DNA from: Stutzerimonas stutzeri
GTDB lineage: Bacteria; Pseudomonadota; Gammaproteobacteria; Pseudomonadales; Pseudomonadaceae
Direction: 5' to 3'
NCBI RefSeq assembly: GCF_002890895.1
Contig: NZ_POUL01000003.1
Span: 186,001 to 250,000, forward strand
DNA: 64,000 nt
In this document: piece by piece, positions 1 to 9,058 of the stretch
Layout of the letters: every line of letters starts with the position of its first letter
How positions within the stretch are numbered: position 1 is the first letter of the stretch
Made by a program: the position numbers and the translations under genes
Notes under the pieces: generated by a model
Seen by the model: the letters and a program-made list of their open reading frames with translations, nothing else
The model's database searches: none
What the model was told of the DNA's origin: nothing

Positions 1-1421
1 TTCATGGTGTTGGTGCCACCGGTGCCGTGGTAGGTGTCGCCCTTGGTCAGGATCACCCAGTCGCCAACATTGACGATGTTGCGCTTGAGCAGCTCGTCCA
101 CAGCCGACTGGCTGACCTTGTCGGCGGGCAGGGCTGCCGGGTCGAAGGGGATGGTTTGCACGCCGCGGAACATGGCGACACGCGCCTGAGTGTCGCGATG
201 GGGCGAAAAGGCGAAGATAGGTACTGACGAGCGAATCCGCGACATGATCAGCGGGGTGTAGCCGCTTTCGGTCAGGCTGATGATCGCCTTGACACCGGGG
301 AAGTGGTTCGCCGTGTACATCGCGGCCAGGGCGGTGCTTTCGTCGCTGCGCTCGAAGCGCTGACCAAGACGATGGCCCGACTTGATACTGGTCGGATGCT
401 TCTCGGCACCGACGCATACGCGCGCCATGGCCTTGATGGCTTCGACCGGGTACTCGCCCGCGGCGCTTTCGGCCGAGAGCATCACTGCGTCGGTGTAGTC
501 GAGCACGGCGTTGGCTACATCGGACACTTCGGCGCGAGTCGGCATCGGGTTCTGAATCATCGACTCCATCATCTGGGTCGCGGTGATCACCACCTTGTTG
601 TTGCGGCGCGCATGCAGAATGATCTTTTTCTGAATGCCTACCAGCTCGGCATCGCCGATTTCCACGCCCAGATCGCCACGCGCGACCATCACGCCATCAC
701 TGGCGCGGATCAGGCCATCCAGTGCTTCGTCATCGGCGACGGCTTCGGCACGCTCGATCTTGGCGATCAGCCATGCGCTCGAGCCGGCTTCGTCGCGCAA
801 GCGCCGAGCCAGTTCCATGTCAGCCGCGTCACGCGGGAAAGAGACGGCGAGATAATCCAGGTTCATGTCGGCGGCCAGCTTGATGTCGGTCTTGTCCTTG
901 GCCGTCAGCGCCGGTGCGGTCAGGCCACCGCCACGACGGTTGATGCCCTTGTTGTCCGACAGTGGCCCGCCGATCAGCACGGTGCAGTGCAGTTCGTCGG
1001 CCGTGGTGGCGTCCACGCGCATGACCACGCGACCATCGTCGAGCAGCAGTTCGTCACCGACGCTGCAGTCTTTCACCAGATCCGGGTAATCGATCCCGAC
1101 CACTTCCTGGGTGCCAGCATCACGGGGGTGGGTGACCGAGAAGCGGAAGCTGTCGCCTTCGGCCAACTCTATGCGCTTGTTGGTGAACTTGGCGATACGG
1201 ATCTTCGGCCCCTGCAGATCACCGAGCAGCGCTACGAAGCGACCGTGCTTCGCGGCAATGTCCCGTACCAGCTGCGCGCGTGCGCGGTGCTCATCCGGCG
1301 TCCCATGGGAAAAATTCAGGCGGGCCACATCGAGCCCGGCAACGATCATTTTTTCCAGCACCTCTGGCGAACTGCTGGCTGGACCCAGAGTGGCGACGAT
1401 TTTGGTACGGCGCGAGATCAT
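1..1421 (-). CDS. pyk: Pyruvate kinase (3' end cut by window edge)
   Basis: Cytoplasmic glycolytic enzyme that converts phosphoenolpyruvate and ADP to pyruvate and ATP. Read on the minus strand it starts MISRRTKIVATLGPAS, the standard pyruvate kinase N-terminus, followed by the substrate-loop region ending in LNFSHGTPDEH. The part at the window edge reads LTKGDTYHGTGGTNTM, close to the usual C-terminus, so of a typical 475-485 residues only about ten are missing. The start ATG lies at 1419-1421 after a GGAG-like stretch. It is transcribed away from the next gene, so 1422-1597 is a divergent promoter region. Whether it is PykA or PykF type I cannot decide from sequence alone. The family assignment is certain. 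Confidence 0.95.
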   Translation of the reverse strand, partial: MISRRTKIVATLGPASSSPEVLEKMIVAGLDVARLNFSHGTPDEHRARAQLVRDIAAKHGRFVALLGDLQGPKIRIAKFTNKRIELAEGDSFRFSVTHPRDAGTQEVVGIDYPDLVKDCSVGDELLLDDGRVVMRVDATTADELHCTVLIGGPLSDNKGINRRGGGLTAPALTAKDKTDIKLAADMNLDYLAVSFPRDAADMELARRLRDEAGSSAWLIAKIERAEAVADDEALDGLIRASDGVMVARGDLGVEIGDAELVGIQKKIILHARRNNKVVITATQMMESMIQNPMPTRAEVSDVANAVLDYTDAVMLSAESAAGEYPVEAIKAMARVCVGAEKHPTSIKSGHRLGQRFERSDESTALAAMYTANHFPGVKAIISLTESGYTPLIMSRIRSSVPIFAFSPHRDTQARVAMFRGVQTIPFDPAALPADKVSQSAVDELLKRNIVNVGDWVILTKGDTYHGTGGTNTM

Positions 1422-1528
1422 TCAATGCTCCTTTTTCAGAATGGCGGCGAGGCTACTATGCCGGGCGGCTGTAGTCATTGTTGGGCTGCACTACTCTTTT
1501 GGCAGTGGCCTGGCGGGTGTTCAAGCGA

Positions 1529-1560
1529 CGTTCGGCAGCCGAACGGGCTGTAGTTTTTTT
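1529..1560 (+). terminator. Possible stem-loop with T run before the lipoprotein gene
   Basis: A perfect 7-bp inverted repeat (cgttcgg/ccgaacg, 3-nt loop) sits at 1529-1545 and a run of seven T follows at 1554-1560. The eight bases between stem and T run make it a poor classical terminator. It could instead be a leader structure for the lipoprotein gene that starts at 1598. Confidence 0.25.
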
Positions 1561-1597
1561 GCTGACGGTCGATACGCCAGCATCGGAGGAACCACCT

Positions 1598-1975
1598 ATG
1601 CGCACACTGTTCATCATCTTTCTGGCCACCCTCAGCGTAGGCTGCAGCAGCAGAAATGCGCTCGATCGCCATCTCGATATGGCCTACAAGCAATACGAGC
1701 TGGGTGATTGCGGCCAGGTCATGCTCGAGCTGTCCCAGGCTGAGCGCCGCAGCCGGCCACGGGATAATCTTCAGCCGGAAATGTCGCTATTGCGTGGGCA
1801 ATGCCTGGAACGTCAGGGCCTGTTTGTCGATGCGGCACAGACCTACCAGTTCATTCAGACGCGCTATCCAGCCAGCGAATACGCTTTTCGCAGTCGCGCC
1901 AGGCTGGAGACGCTGCGTCAGTTGGGGCACTATCAGCCCGAGGAACGGGTGGTGATCCACGCCGTCAAACCCTGA
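1598..1975 (+). CDS. Small lipoprotein with TPR-like sequence
   Basis: Predicted lipoprotein of 125 residues and unknown function. The N-terminus (MRTLFIIFLATLSVGCSS) is a type II signal peptide with lipobox LSVGC, so the mature protein would be lipidated on that Cys. After the Cys the sequence is helical and resembles tetratricopeptide repeats (AYKQYELGDC, then QCLERQGLFVDAAQTYQFI), which suggests a protein-binding role at the envelope. I chose ATG 1598 because a GGAGGA box lies just upstream and because the longer reading frame would bury the signal peptide. It precedes a secreted DUF4124 protein and a PilZ protein on the same strand with short gaps, so the three may be co-transcribed. Confidence 0.75.
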   Translation: MRTLFIIFLATLSVGCSSRNALDRHLDMAYKQYELGDCGQVMLELSQAERRSRPRDNLQPEMSLLRGQCLERQGLFVDAAQTYQFIQTRYPASEYAFRSRARLETLRQLGHYQPEERVVIHAVKP

Positions 1976-2015
1976 AACGAGAGCCCGGTCATTGCGACCG
2001 GCAGGGAAGGATCCC

Positions 2016-2441
2016 ATGCGTATCGCATTATTGATTGCTAGCGTTTTGTTGACCCCGCTGGCGACGGCCGACATCTACCGCTGGGTCGATCCGGGAGGCA
2101 ACGTGCACTTCAGTGCGAAGCCGCAGCCCGGCGCAGAGCAGCTCGAGGTCCGGCCGCAGGTGGTCGACAGAGACGATGCGACCCGGGAGCGCGAGGCGCG
2201 CACGGAGCGCTTCTTCGAGGCTCGCCGGGAGGAACAGGAGGCGGCCAGGATGGCAGCGAGCGCCAGGCAGGGGCAGCGTGAGCAGGAGTGCCAGCAGCTG
2301 CGCGACCGCTTATCGAGGCTGTCTCAGGGCGGGCGCTACTTCAGTGCCGATGCAAAGGGTGGGCGGGTCTACTACAGTGATGAAGAAATAGGGGCGGCGC
2401 GGCGGCAGTTGGCCAGTCGTATCAGTCAGATCTGCCGCTGA
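2016..2441 (+). CDS. DUF4124 domain periplasmic protein
   Basis: Secreted protein of 141 residues. The N-terminus (MRIALLIASVLLTPLATA) is a Sec signal peptide, followed directly by the DUF4124 signature DIYRWVDPGGNVHFS, a short beta module common in pseudomonad envelope proteins and without known function. The middle (roughly residues 50-100) is rich in Arg, Glu and Gln and is a likely coiled coil. The C-terminus has a second aromatic motif (GRVYYSDEE). ATG 2016 has a GGAAGGA box seven bases upstream. An earlier in-frame ATG at 1992 would mask the signal peptide and is less likely. Confidence 0.8.
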   Translation: MRIALLIASVLLTPLATADIYRWVDPGGNVHFSAKPQPGAEQLEVRPQVVDRDDATREREARTERFFEARREEQEAARMAASARQGQREQECQQLRDRLSRLSQGGRYFSADAKGGRVYYSDEEIGAARRQLASRISQICR

Positions 2442-2490
2442 AGGCCGGACACGGCAGCAGCAATAACACTTGGCGGCAGGCCCGCATCCG

Positions 2491-2925
2491 ATGGACATGC
2501 ATAATCAGCGCAGCATTCAACGGCACCAGTTGCCGTATTACCTCAACGTATTCAACCGCTTCTCGGACAAGCCCTTGGGCTTCATTGGCAACCTGTCCGA
2601 GACAGGGCTGATGTTGATCAGCCCCTATCCCATGATGACCGACGTACGTTTCGATATGCGCCTGAAAATCCCCGGGCAGCATAGCCAGCTGCGCTATATC
2701 GATTTCAGTGCCGTCTGCCGCTGGTCGCGTGAGGACGTCACGCCCGGCAGTTTCGACTCCGGTTTCGTGTTTGCCTCACCGCCGCGTGAGATTCGTGAAA
2801 TGATCGATGCGCTGCACCACTACTTCAGTTTTCGGCCCATGCAGCATATCCCGCCAGCGCGTCTGCCCCGTATCGAATCAGCCGGGAACAAGCCCGCCGA
2901 CCAGGATTGCTGCAAAGGCAGCTGA
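2491..2925 (+). CDS. PilZ domain protein (c-di-GMP receptor candidate)
   Basis: Single-domain PilZ protein of 144 residues. Both c-di-GMP contact motifs are visible: RSIQR (RxxxR) near the N-terminus and NLSETG (D/NxSxxG) about 25 residues later. Known PilZ proteins with both motifs bind cyclic di-GMP and act as effectors of motility or biofilm. The start is uncertain: ATG 2491 is about ten bases from an AGG, and ATG 2497 and a TTG at 2470 are also in frame. It converges with the DUF58 gene, and no clear terminator lies in the 64-base gap. A link to the neighbouring MoxR operon is possible but not shown. Confidence 0.85.
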   Translation: MDMHNQRSIQRHQLPYYLNVFNRFSDKPLGFIGNLSETGLMLISPYPMMTDVRFDMRLKIPGQHSQLRYIDFSAVCRWSREDVTPGSFDSGFVFASPPREIREMIDALHHYFSFRPMQHIPPARLPRIESAGNKPADQDCCKGS

Positions 2926-2989
2926 ACCTACGCGACTTGGCCAAGCGTGCAACGCTTGATCGCTCTGCACAGCAACTTCTGAAAACCGG

Positions 2990-4321
2990 TTACAGCACTC
3001 CGCCTTTCTTCCAGGCCAGATAGCGGCTGATCAGTGCTGGTCCGAGTTCGTGCGGGCGGGCATCGAGCACTGGCACGCCATGGGCGACAAGCTGTTCATG
3101 AAGCTTGCCGCGGGCATTGAGGTAGTCGAGTGTTCCGCAATAATCGAGGGCTTGCTGAAAGGTATCGACGGGCTGTTGACGTAACCTGTCCAGAACCGGC
3201 TCGCGCAGGCTAACGATCAGTACACGGTGGCGGCGGGAAAGTCGCTGGACGGCTCCGAGCAGCTCTTCGTCGTCTTCGTCGCGCAGGTTGCTCACGATGA
3301 TCACCAGTGCGCGGCGTTTCTGCAGGGCCAGGACATCGTTGATGGCAAGGGCGAAATCGGCTGGTCGCTGCGTATTGACCAGGTCATAAACACCGTTGAG
3401 CAACGCATTGAGTTGCGTCTGGCCTTTGGCGGGAGCGAAGAAGCGCCGTTGCTCGGTGGCAAAGGTATAGAGTCCCAAAGCGTCGCCCTGGCGCAGCGCG
3501 ACATAGCCCAGCAGCAGGCTGGCATTGAGCGCATGATCAAAGTGCGTAAGCGGGCCGTCCTGGCTGCGCATCCGTCTGCCGCAATCGAGCATCAGCAGGA
3601 TCTGCTGGTCCCTGTCGTCCTGATACTCCCGGACGATGGGTGTGCGGTTGCGCGCCGTGGCCTTCCAGTCGATCTGCCGCAGGGTGTCGCCTTCCTGGAA
3701 TTCGCGTAACTGGTGAAAGTCCATGCCAAGCCCCCGCCTCGGCTGCTGGCGCACACCCAGCCGGCTCAGCCAGCGGTCCACCGCCATCAGTGGCGCACCG
3801 TGCAGCTGGGTAAAATCGGGATAGACCCGCGTCTGCGATTGCAGCGGCAGTAGGCGCCGCTCTCGCCACAAACCCAGAGGGCTGAACAAGCGAATCTCGC
3901 AATGCTCGAAATGGAAGTGCCCGCGACGCGTCGGCTGCAGACGGTAGCTGAGCTGGCAGAACTGCTGCGCAGGCAGCAACAACTGCTGTGGCAGCGCCTG
4001 CATGTCCAGCCCCGCAGGCACATGGTCGAAAATCTCGGCACGCATGGCGCGCGTCAGTGGGTGTCGAATCTCGAGCTGAACTTCATGCCAGCGGCCCAGA
4101 GCAAGGTTGCCGGCCAATACGCGCCGCAGCTCTGGGGACGGCATGCGGTGCAGATGCAAGGCGTCAAACGTCGCAACCAGTCCCAGGCACAGCAACAGAC
4201 CCCACCAGGCCGTACGGATAGCCGACGGCACGGTGCTTTCGAGTGCCGCCGCGGTACCCAGCAAAAGCCCAAGGCAAAGCACAGCGGCCAGGGCGTAGAG
4301 CAATCGACGCGACGGATTCAT
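2990..4321 (-). CDS. DUF58 protein with vWA-like fold, membrane anchored
   Basis: Protein of 443 residues, last gene of the MoxR operon. Two hydrophobic segments near residues 7-27 and 37-52 anchor it. The conserved DUF58 core follows: DFHQLREFQEGD, RQIDWKATARN, and VREYQDDRDQQILLMLD, which begins the von Willebrand A-like domain. DUF58 proteins are usual partners of MoxR ATPases and are thought to be substrates or adaptors. Oddity: where the fold normally has a DxSxS metal site, this protein reads DCGRRM, so the two serines are lost and classical metal coordination is unlikely. It starts 25 bases after the MoxR stop, the only real gap in the operon. Confidence 0.9.
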   Translation of the reverse strand: MNPSRRLLYALAAVLCLGLLLGTAAALESTVPSAIRTAWWGLLLCLGLVATFDALHLHRMPSPELRRVLAGNLALGRWHEVQLEIRHPLTRAMRAEIFDHVPAGLDMQALPQQLLLPAQQFCQLSYRLQPTRRGHFHFEHCEIRLFSPLGLWRERRLLPLQSQTRVYPDFTQLHGAPLMAVDRWLSRLGVRQQPRRGLGMDFHQLREFQEGDTLRQIDWKATARNRTPIVREYQDDRDQQILLMLDCGRRMRSQDGPLTHFDHALNASLLLGYVALRQGDALGLYTFATEQRRFFAPAKGQTQLNALLNGVYDLVNTQRPADFALAINDVLALQKRRALVIIVSNLRDEDDEELLGAVQRLSRRHRVLIVSLREPVLDRLRQQPVDTFQQALDYCGTLDYLNARGKLHEQLVAHGVPVLDARPHELGPALISRYLAWKKGGVL

Positions 4322-4346
4322 CGAGGCGCTCGCATGCCGATGAGCG

Positions 4347-5360
4347 TCACAGGCGCGGCGCCGCGATCTGCTCCAGCAGCTGTTGGAGCAGCTGGTCCAC
4401 CGAAGTGCCTTCGATGTCGAGTTCGGGCGAGAGTCTGACCCGATGCCGCAACACAGCCAGTGCGCAGCCTTTTACATCGTCAGGGACGACAAAATCGCCG
4501 CCGCGCAACAAGGCGCGTGCACGGGCGCAGCGCACCAGCGCGATCGACGCTCGTGGCCCCGCGCCCAGCGCCAGGCCGGGCCAGCTGCGCGTGGCTCGGG
4601 CCAGCCGAACGGCATAGTCGAGCACCTGGTCGTCCAGCGGAAGGTCGCTGGCGATTTTCTGCAGCGCCTGGACATCTTTCGCCTGCAGCATGACGCGCAA
4701 GCCGCTGACGTCAAGAATGTCAGTGCGCACCGAGCGAGTAACCTGGCGAACCAGCGTCAATTCCTCGTCCGCCTGCGGGTAGTCCATGCGCAGCATCAGC
4801 ATGAAGCGGTCGAGCTCGGCTTCCGGCAACGGGTAGGTGCCTTCCTGCTCAATGGGGTTCTGCGTGGCCATGACCAGGAACGGCTGGGGTGCAGCGAGGG
4901 CGCGGCCTTCAAGGGTGACCTGACGCTCCTGCATGACTTCCAGCAACGCCGCCTGGGTCTTGGCGGGCGCACGATTGATCTCGTCGGCCAACAGCAGGTT
5001 GGTGAACACCGGGCCCTTGCGCAACTTGAACTGTTCGCTGGCCATGTAGTAGATCGCATGGCCGGTTATGTCGCTGGGCATCAGGTCCGGCGTGAACTGG
5101 ATACGCGCGAAGTCACCTCCAAAGCAGCGCGCCAATGCTCGCACCAATAGCGTCTTGCCTAGACCCGGCACGCCTTCGACCAGAACGTGACCACCGGCGA
5201 TCAGCGCTGTGAGCAACCCGTCAACGACGTCGTGCTGGCCGATCACGGCTTTGTGCAGCTCGTGGCGTAGCGCCTGGGCGAGCTGACTGGCACGTTGGCG
5301 CTGGTTGTTCGGCGGCGCGTCTGGATTGACACTGTTCGGATCCGTGGGTGAGTCACTCAT
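4347..5360 (-). CDS. MoxR family AAA+ ATPase
   Basis: AAA+ ATPase of 337 residues. Walker A is GVPGLGKT, Walker B with the MoxR signature is LLADEINRAPAKTQAALLE, and a sensor segment follows (MATQNPIEQEGTYPLPEAELDRF). MoxR ATPases act as chaperones that assemble or activate envelope and metal-dependent complexes, normally together with vWA proteins, and here the DUF58 gene is next door. The start ATG at 5358-5360 overlaps the stop of the DUF4350 gene by four bases (ATGA), which implies translational coupling. A longer in-frame reading exists upstream but lies inside the DUF4350 gene and lacks conserved sequence. Confidence 0.93.
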   Translation of the reverse strand: MSDSPTDPNSVNPDAPPNNQRQRASQLAQALRHELHKAVIGQHDVVDGLLTALIAGGHVLVEGVPGLGKTLLVRALARCFGGDFARIQFTPDLMPSDITGHAIYYMASEQFKLRKGPVFTNLLLADEINRAPAKTQAALLEVMQERQVTLEGRALAAPQPFLVMATQNPIEQEGTYPLPEAELDRFMLMLRMDYPQADEELTLVRQVTRSVRTDILDVSGLRVMLQAKDVQALQKIASDLPLDDQVLDYAVRLARATRSWPGLALGAGPRASIALVRCARARALLRGGDFVVPDDVKGCALAVLRHRVRLSPELDIEGTSVDQLLQQLLEQIAAPRL

Positions 5361-6532
5361 AAGCTGTTCCTGAGGCTTTGCAGGTGGGCAACCTGGCGGG
5401 TGAATTCGGTGGCGCTGACGGGTTTGTTCGATGGCGGCTGCATGGCCTGCGAGACAGCCCCTGAGGTGGTTCGGCTGATCGCTGCCAATACCTGGCACTG
5501 TTCAACGTGTCCGAGGGTTTTGAAGCCCGGGTGGCGTCGCTGCGCCTGTCGCCGGATATCGTCTTGCAGGTTGCTAAGTAACTGGCGTTGTCCGGCCCTG
5601 CGATATAGGAAATCGGCACTGCCACGCAGATGCTCTTGCAGCCGCCGGCGGTTTCGTTCGACCGGCTCTATCAACGGGCCCTGTCGCTGCGCCACATGCC
5701 AGAGCGTGGCAAGCAACATCAGTAGCAGCGCCGCCAGTGCTTCGGGGAAGTAACGCAGCAACCGTTGCAGCAGATCATCATGTTCAGTGCGATAGATCAG
5801 CGTTACGTCGCGGTCCTGGGTGAGGTACCACAGCAGCCAGGCATGGTCGTATTGGGCAATGGCATCGTTTCGCCAGATCCAGCTGTCGGTCAGGGCCGTG
5901 ATCAGGCCGTTCCCACGCTGCAGTTGCAGCATATGCGTCGCACTGGCGCTGTTGGCCCATGCGTGCGCGCTGCCACCGGCGTCGTAGAGGTGATAGTTGG
6001 TATCAAAGGCGAGATAGGCGGGGGCATCCTCGTTCTCCAGATAGAGGCGAGTCAACACAGGGCGTTTCTCGGCGTTCGCGGCGGCATCAGCGGTATGGCT
6101 GTCATCGAGATTTTCGCCTGCCTCGTGCTGCTGAAGGTTCAGCGCATCGAGCAGCAGGTCGCCGCTGCTTCCGTTTTTTTCGTTCCAGATACGCTCAGCG
6201 ATGAACACGAGGTGGCCACCCTGATCGACCCAGTGCAACAGGCGTTCGGCCTGGCCGGGCGTCATGTTGCTGCGTTCGCCCAGCAACAACAGCACCTGTT
6301 GATTGTTTGTGGACTCGGCGAGGCCACCGAGGCCTTGTGCATGATCGATGGCGCGTCCCTGGTCGATCAGGAAACGCTCTGCGGCCAGATACGGATTGCT
6401 GCGTACCTCCGGCGCGGGGCCATGCTCGATCGTTTCCTCATAGGGCGTCGCCTTGCTCAGGGCAAAAAGCAGCAACAGCCCAAGCAGCAGCCCGCCCGCG
6501 GCAAGCAGAAAGAGCCGACGTGGCTTGCTCAT
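5357..6532 (-). CDS. DUF4350 membrane protein
   Basis: Protein of 391 residues. One transmembrane helix lies near residues 6-25 and a second near 268-286 (ALAALLLMLLATLWHVAQRQ). Between them is a soluble domain that contains NPYLAAERFLIDQG and LLLLGERSNMTPGQAERLLHWVDQGGH in short pieces; this matches DUF4350, a fold I believe resembles glutamine-amidotransferase-like sensors. No catalytic triad is evident, so a binding role is more likely than an enzyme. It overlaps the genes on both sides by four bases. Family members are nearly always found beside MoxR and DUF58 genes. Confidence 0.85.
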   Translation of the reverse strand: MSKPRRLFLLAAGGLLLGLLLLFALSKATPYEETIEHGPAPEVRSNPYLAAERFLIDQGRAIDHAQGLGGLAESTNNQQVLLLLGERSNMTPGQAERLLHWVDQGGHLVFIAERIWNEKNGSSGDLLLDALNLQQHEAGENLDDSHTADAAANAEKRPVLTRLYLENEDAPAYLAFDTNYHLYDAGGSAHAWANSASATHMLQLQRGNGLITALTDSWIWRNDAIAQYDHAWLLWYLTQDRDVTLIYRTEHDDLLQRLLRYFPEALAALLLMLLATLWHVAQRQGPLIEPVERNRRRLQEHLRGSADFLYRRAGQRQLLSNLQDDIRRQAQRRHPGFKTLGHVEQCQVLAAISRTTSGAVSQAMQPPSNKPVSATEFTRQVAHLQSLRNSL

Positions 6533-8088
6533 GCGAGCCGCTCACTGCCAAACAGTGCGCCCCAGCCCTCGCATAGCTCGTCGCGGGCCCTCTCAGGTGG
6601 CAGCTGATGCCCGTAGGCCAGGCGCAGCCAGTGGCGCGTCAAGGTTTCGGCGTACTCGAGCAGCTCTGGCCGAGCTTCCAGGCGCAGCAGTTCGAGTATT
6701 TCTCCCTCGGTATGCGAGCTCTTCATTGGCAGTTGCTGTTCGTGCAGCAGGCGGCTGAGAAAGGCCCGGTAGAGCAGGCCAAGCGCTTCGCGTGGGTGTT
6801 CGTGCCAGAGCCTCTGCACCTCGGCGACGACGTTCGTCGGAATGCTTTCGGGTTGCAGGTCAAGCCCGAACAGTACGGCAGGCGTTGCTTGGCGCTGCCT
6901 GATCCGCAACTGGCCAGGTGTCACATATAGCTTGAGCCACTCACGGTAGCGCCACAGCAGCCAGCCGGTCAGGCCGAACAGGGCGGCCCAGAGGAACACT
7001 TCGATCATGCTTGCGAGTGTGTCGGGGCGCTGGGTCAGCAGGTCGCTGCGCAGCAGTCGCTCCAGCAGACGTGCCAGCCAACCCGGCTCGTCCCTAGACT
7101 CTTCCGTGAAGCGCCAGCGGGTCACGGTCTCGCGGTTTCGGAAGGGCGGCTGGTCAAGCAATTCATCAATCCGTTCACTGGCTTCTTTGCTGGTCAAGGG
7201 CTGCTTGAGCAGGCGATTACTGTCTGGGCCGGAGGCCTCGATCGCTTGCGTCGTTCCCTCTGCGCCAGTAGCGGCGAGTGCCATCTCGGGTGGCGATAAC
7301 AACCACAGGCCCAGCCCCACCAGCAGCACTGGCAGCAACGACTTCATGCGTGTCTGCAAGCGGCGAAACGTCAGTTCGATATCCCAGGCCTCAAGCGTTG
7401 TGCGGCGATTGAGGTAAAGACTGAAACCGCTGGCGACATAAATTGGCTCCCAGACCACCAGCACCAAGGCATAGAGCAGGTTGGACAGGTGTTCGAACCA
7501 CAGCCAATCGCCGCTCATGCCGAGCAGGTCTTGCCAGTTCCAGTCCGCCAACATCTGCTGTGGGATGAGCATATACATCAGCGCCAGAGCACCAAACCAC
7601 AGCCCCATCTCCAGATGCATGCCCACCAGGGTCAGCCAGGATGCGGCCCGGCTGTCCCGTTGTCCCAGCACCGCGAGGCGCTGCTGACGAGCCGAGCCAG
7701 CCAGTTGCTCGAGCTGCAGCACCGGCAGATCGAAACTGCGAGTCACGCTGAAGCGGCGCCATGTCACGCTGGAAAACCACTGGGGACGCAGCAGGGGTGG
7801 CAGTGTCGTGATGCTCTGGCGCAGCGACGGTGTGTCGCCGAACAGTGCTCGCGACAGGATGAACAGAGGCAGCCTTTCATAGAGCGGCTTGAACCACCAG
7901 AACAGCAACAACGAGAGCGTCGGGTGTTGCCAGAACAACAGACTGAACAGGGCGAAGATCGGCAACGTCACCAGCGCCCAGCTGCCCATCAGCAATGCAG
8001 CATGACGCCGTGCTAACAGAATGCCGAGATCCAGCGCCTCCCACTCGGTGCGGGGACGGATCGCCATGCTGGCATCATTCAAGCGCAT
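6529..8088 (-). CDS. DUF4129 multi-pass membrane protein
   Basis: Protein of 519 residues. I count about five hydrophobic helices: two near residues 30-80, then segments starting ASWLTLVGMHLEMG, LSNLLYALVLVVWEPI and LLPVLLVGLGLWLL, and another (VFLWAALFGLTGWLLW) that leads to the C-terminal DUF4129 domain (YRAFLSRLLHEQQLP and HTEGEILELLRL are typical). A long extramembrane loop separates helix 4 from helix 5. The function is unknown; some DUF4129 proteins are fused to transglutaminase domains in other bacteria. The start at 8088 lies within the end of the SpoIIM-like gene; an alternative ATG is at 8067. Neither has a strong ribosome site, which fits coupled translation. Confidence 0.85.
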   Translation of the reverse strand: MRLNDASMAIRPRTEWEALDLGILLARRHAALLMGSWALVTLPIFALFSLLFWQHPTLSLLLFWWFKPLYERLPLFILSRALFGDTPSLRQSITTLPPLLRPQWFSSVTWRRFSVTRSFDLPVLQLEQLAGSARQQRLAVLGQRDSRAASWLTLVGMHLEMGLWFGALALMYMLIPQQMLADWNWQDLLGMSGDWLWFEHLSNLLYALVLVVWEPIYVASGFSLYLNRRTTLEAWDIELTFRRLQTRMKSLLPVLLVGLGLWLLSPPEMALAATGAEGTTQAIEASGPDSNRLLKQPLTSKEASERIDELLDQPPFRNRETVTRWRFTEESRDEPGWLARLLERLLRSDLLTQRPDTLASMIEVFLWAALFGLTGWLLWRYREWLKLYVTPGQLRIRQRQATPAVLFGLDLQPESIPTNVVAEVQRLWHEHPREALGLLYRAFLSRLLHEQQLPMKSSHTEGEILELLRLEARPELLEYAETLTRHWLRLAYGHQLPPERARDELCEGWGALFGSERLA

Positions 8089-9058
8089 GGAAATGTCGCC
8101 CGCTCCGCGTCAAATAGACCCCGACCAGTAGCCACAACAAAACGCCGACGGCGTATTTGACGGGGGCTGGGGGATAAGTCATCGAGGACCAGTAGGCCTC
8201 GATAAAGGCTGCGATCAAGAGAAACAACGTGGCCCCGACAATCAGCCTCACTGCTGTGGCGGCTGCCAAGCGCAATGCCTCGCTGCGTGTTCGACGGCCG
8301 GGTGCGACAAGGGCAGCACCCAGCTTCAACCCGGCAGCCCCCGCTAATGTGATCGCCGTCAGTTCGAACGCGCCATGGCCGATAACGAATGACCAGAACG
8401 GCTGATCGTAGCCGATGCCGGTCAGGTGGCCGGCAATGGCGCCGATGATCAAGCCGTTGAACAACAGATAGAACAGGCTGCCAAGGCCGAAGAGCAGGCC
8501 ACCCGCAAAAGTCTGGAAAGCGATGCCAATGTTATGCATCACGTAGTAACCGAACATGACCCAGTCGTCAGCGGACCCACGCTCGCCGAAGCGGCCGAGA
8601 CGACTGGCGTCAGGGTCGTACATGGCTTCCATTTCTGCGATCTGTTCCGGGCTGATGAGGCTGTAGACCAACTCCGGAAAGGCCAGCACCAGCGCAGCCA
8701 TGCCCAGCAGGCTAAGGTAGAAAATCAGACTCGCGGCTGCCAGATAGCGCCACTCTGTGCGGACGAGTCTGGCAAAACCGCCAAGAAAGAAACCGAGCAG
8801 GCGACCACCCAACGGGCTTCGGTGGCGATACATCTGATGGTGCCCGCGCTGAGCCAGCAGCTGCAGACGCTCGACGAAGCGCATGCTGTAACCGCGCGAC
8901 TGTGCCAGAGCCAGCTGCTGGCAAAGCCGTCGATAGGCGGCCGGAAAGCCAGCGACTGCTTCTGGCGCACGGCCTTTGCCGCGCTCCAATGTTTCGAGCA
9001 TTTCTTCGAACGCCTGCCATTCCGCCTGGTGCCGGGTTTCGAACTGGCTTTGCTTCAT
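8075..9058 (-). CDS. SpoIIM-like (stage II sporulation M) membrane protein
   Basis: Protein of 327 residues of the SpoIIM/DUF95 family. The N-terminal third is soluble and helical (FEEMLETLERGKGRAPEAV); five or so membrane helices follow, beginning near residue 107 (YLAAASLIFYLSLLGMAALV). The family signature around GHGAFELTAITLAGAAG is present. In spore formers SpoIIM works with a peptidoglycan hydrolase complex; in Pseudomonas there is no sporulation and the role is unknown. Its start overlaps the RDD gene stop by four bases and its end overlaps the DUF4129 gene by 14 bases. Confidence 0.88.
   Translation of the reverse strand: MKQSQFETRHQAEWQAFEEMLETLERGKGRAPEAVAGFPAAYRRLCQQLALAQSRGYSMRFVERLQLLAQRGHHQMYRHRSPLGGRLLGFFLGGFARLVRTEWRYLAAASLIFYLSLLGMAALVLAFPELVYSLISPEQIAEMEAMYDPDASRLGRFGERGSADDWVMFGYYVMHNIGIAFQTFAGGLLFGLGSLFYLLFNGLIIGAIAGHLTGIGYDQPFWSFVIGHGAFELTAITLAGAAGLKLGAALVAPGRRTRSEALRLAAATAVRLIVGATLFLLIAAFIEAYWSSMTYPPAPVKYAVGVLLWLLVGVYLTRSGRHFHALE

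Noticed and set aside
303..1707. Long plus-strand frames opposite pyruvate kinase
   Set aside because: They are antisense shadows of a clear pyruvate kinase gene; their proteins look like none I know and have no ribosome sites.
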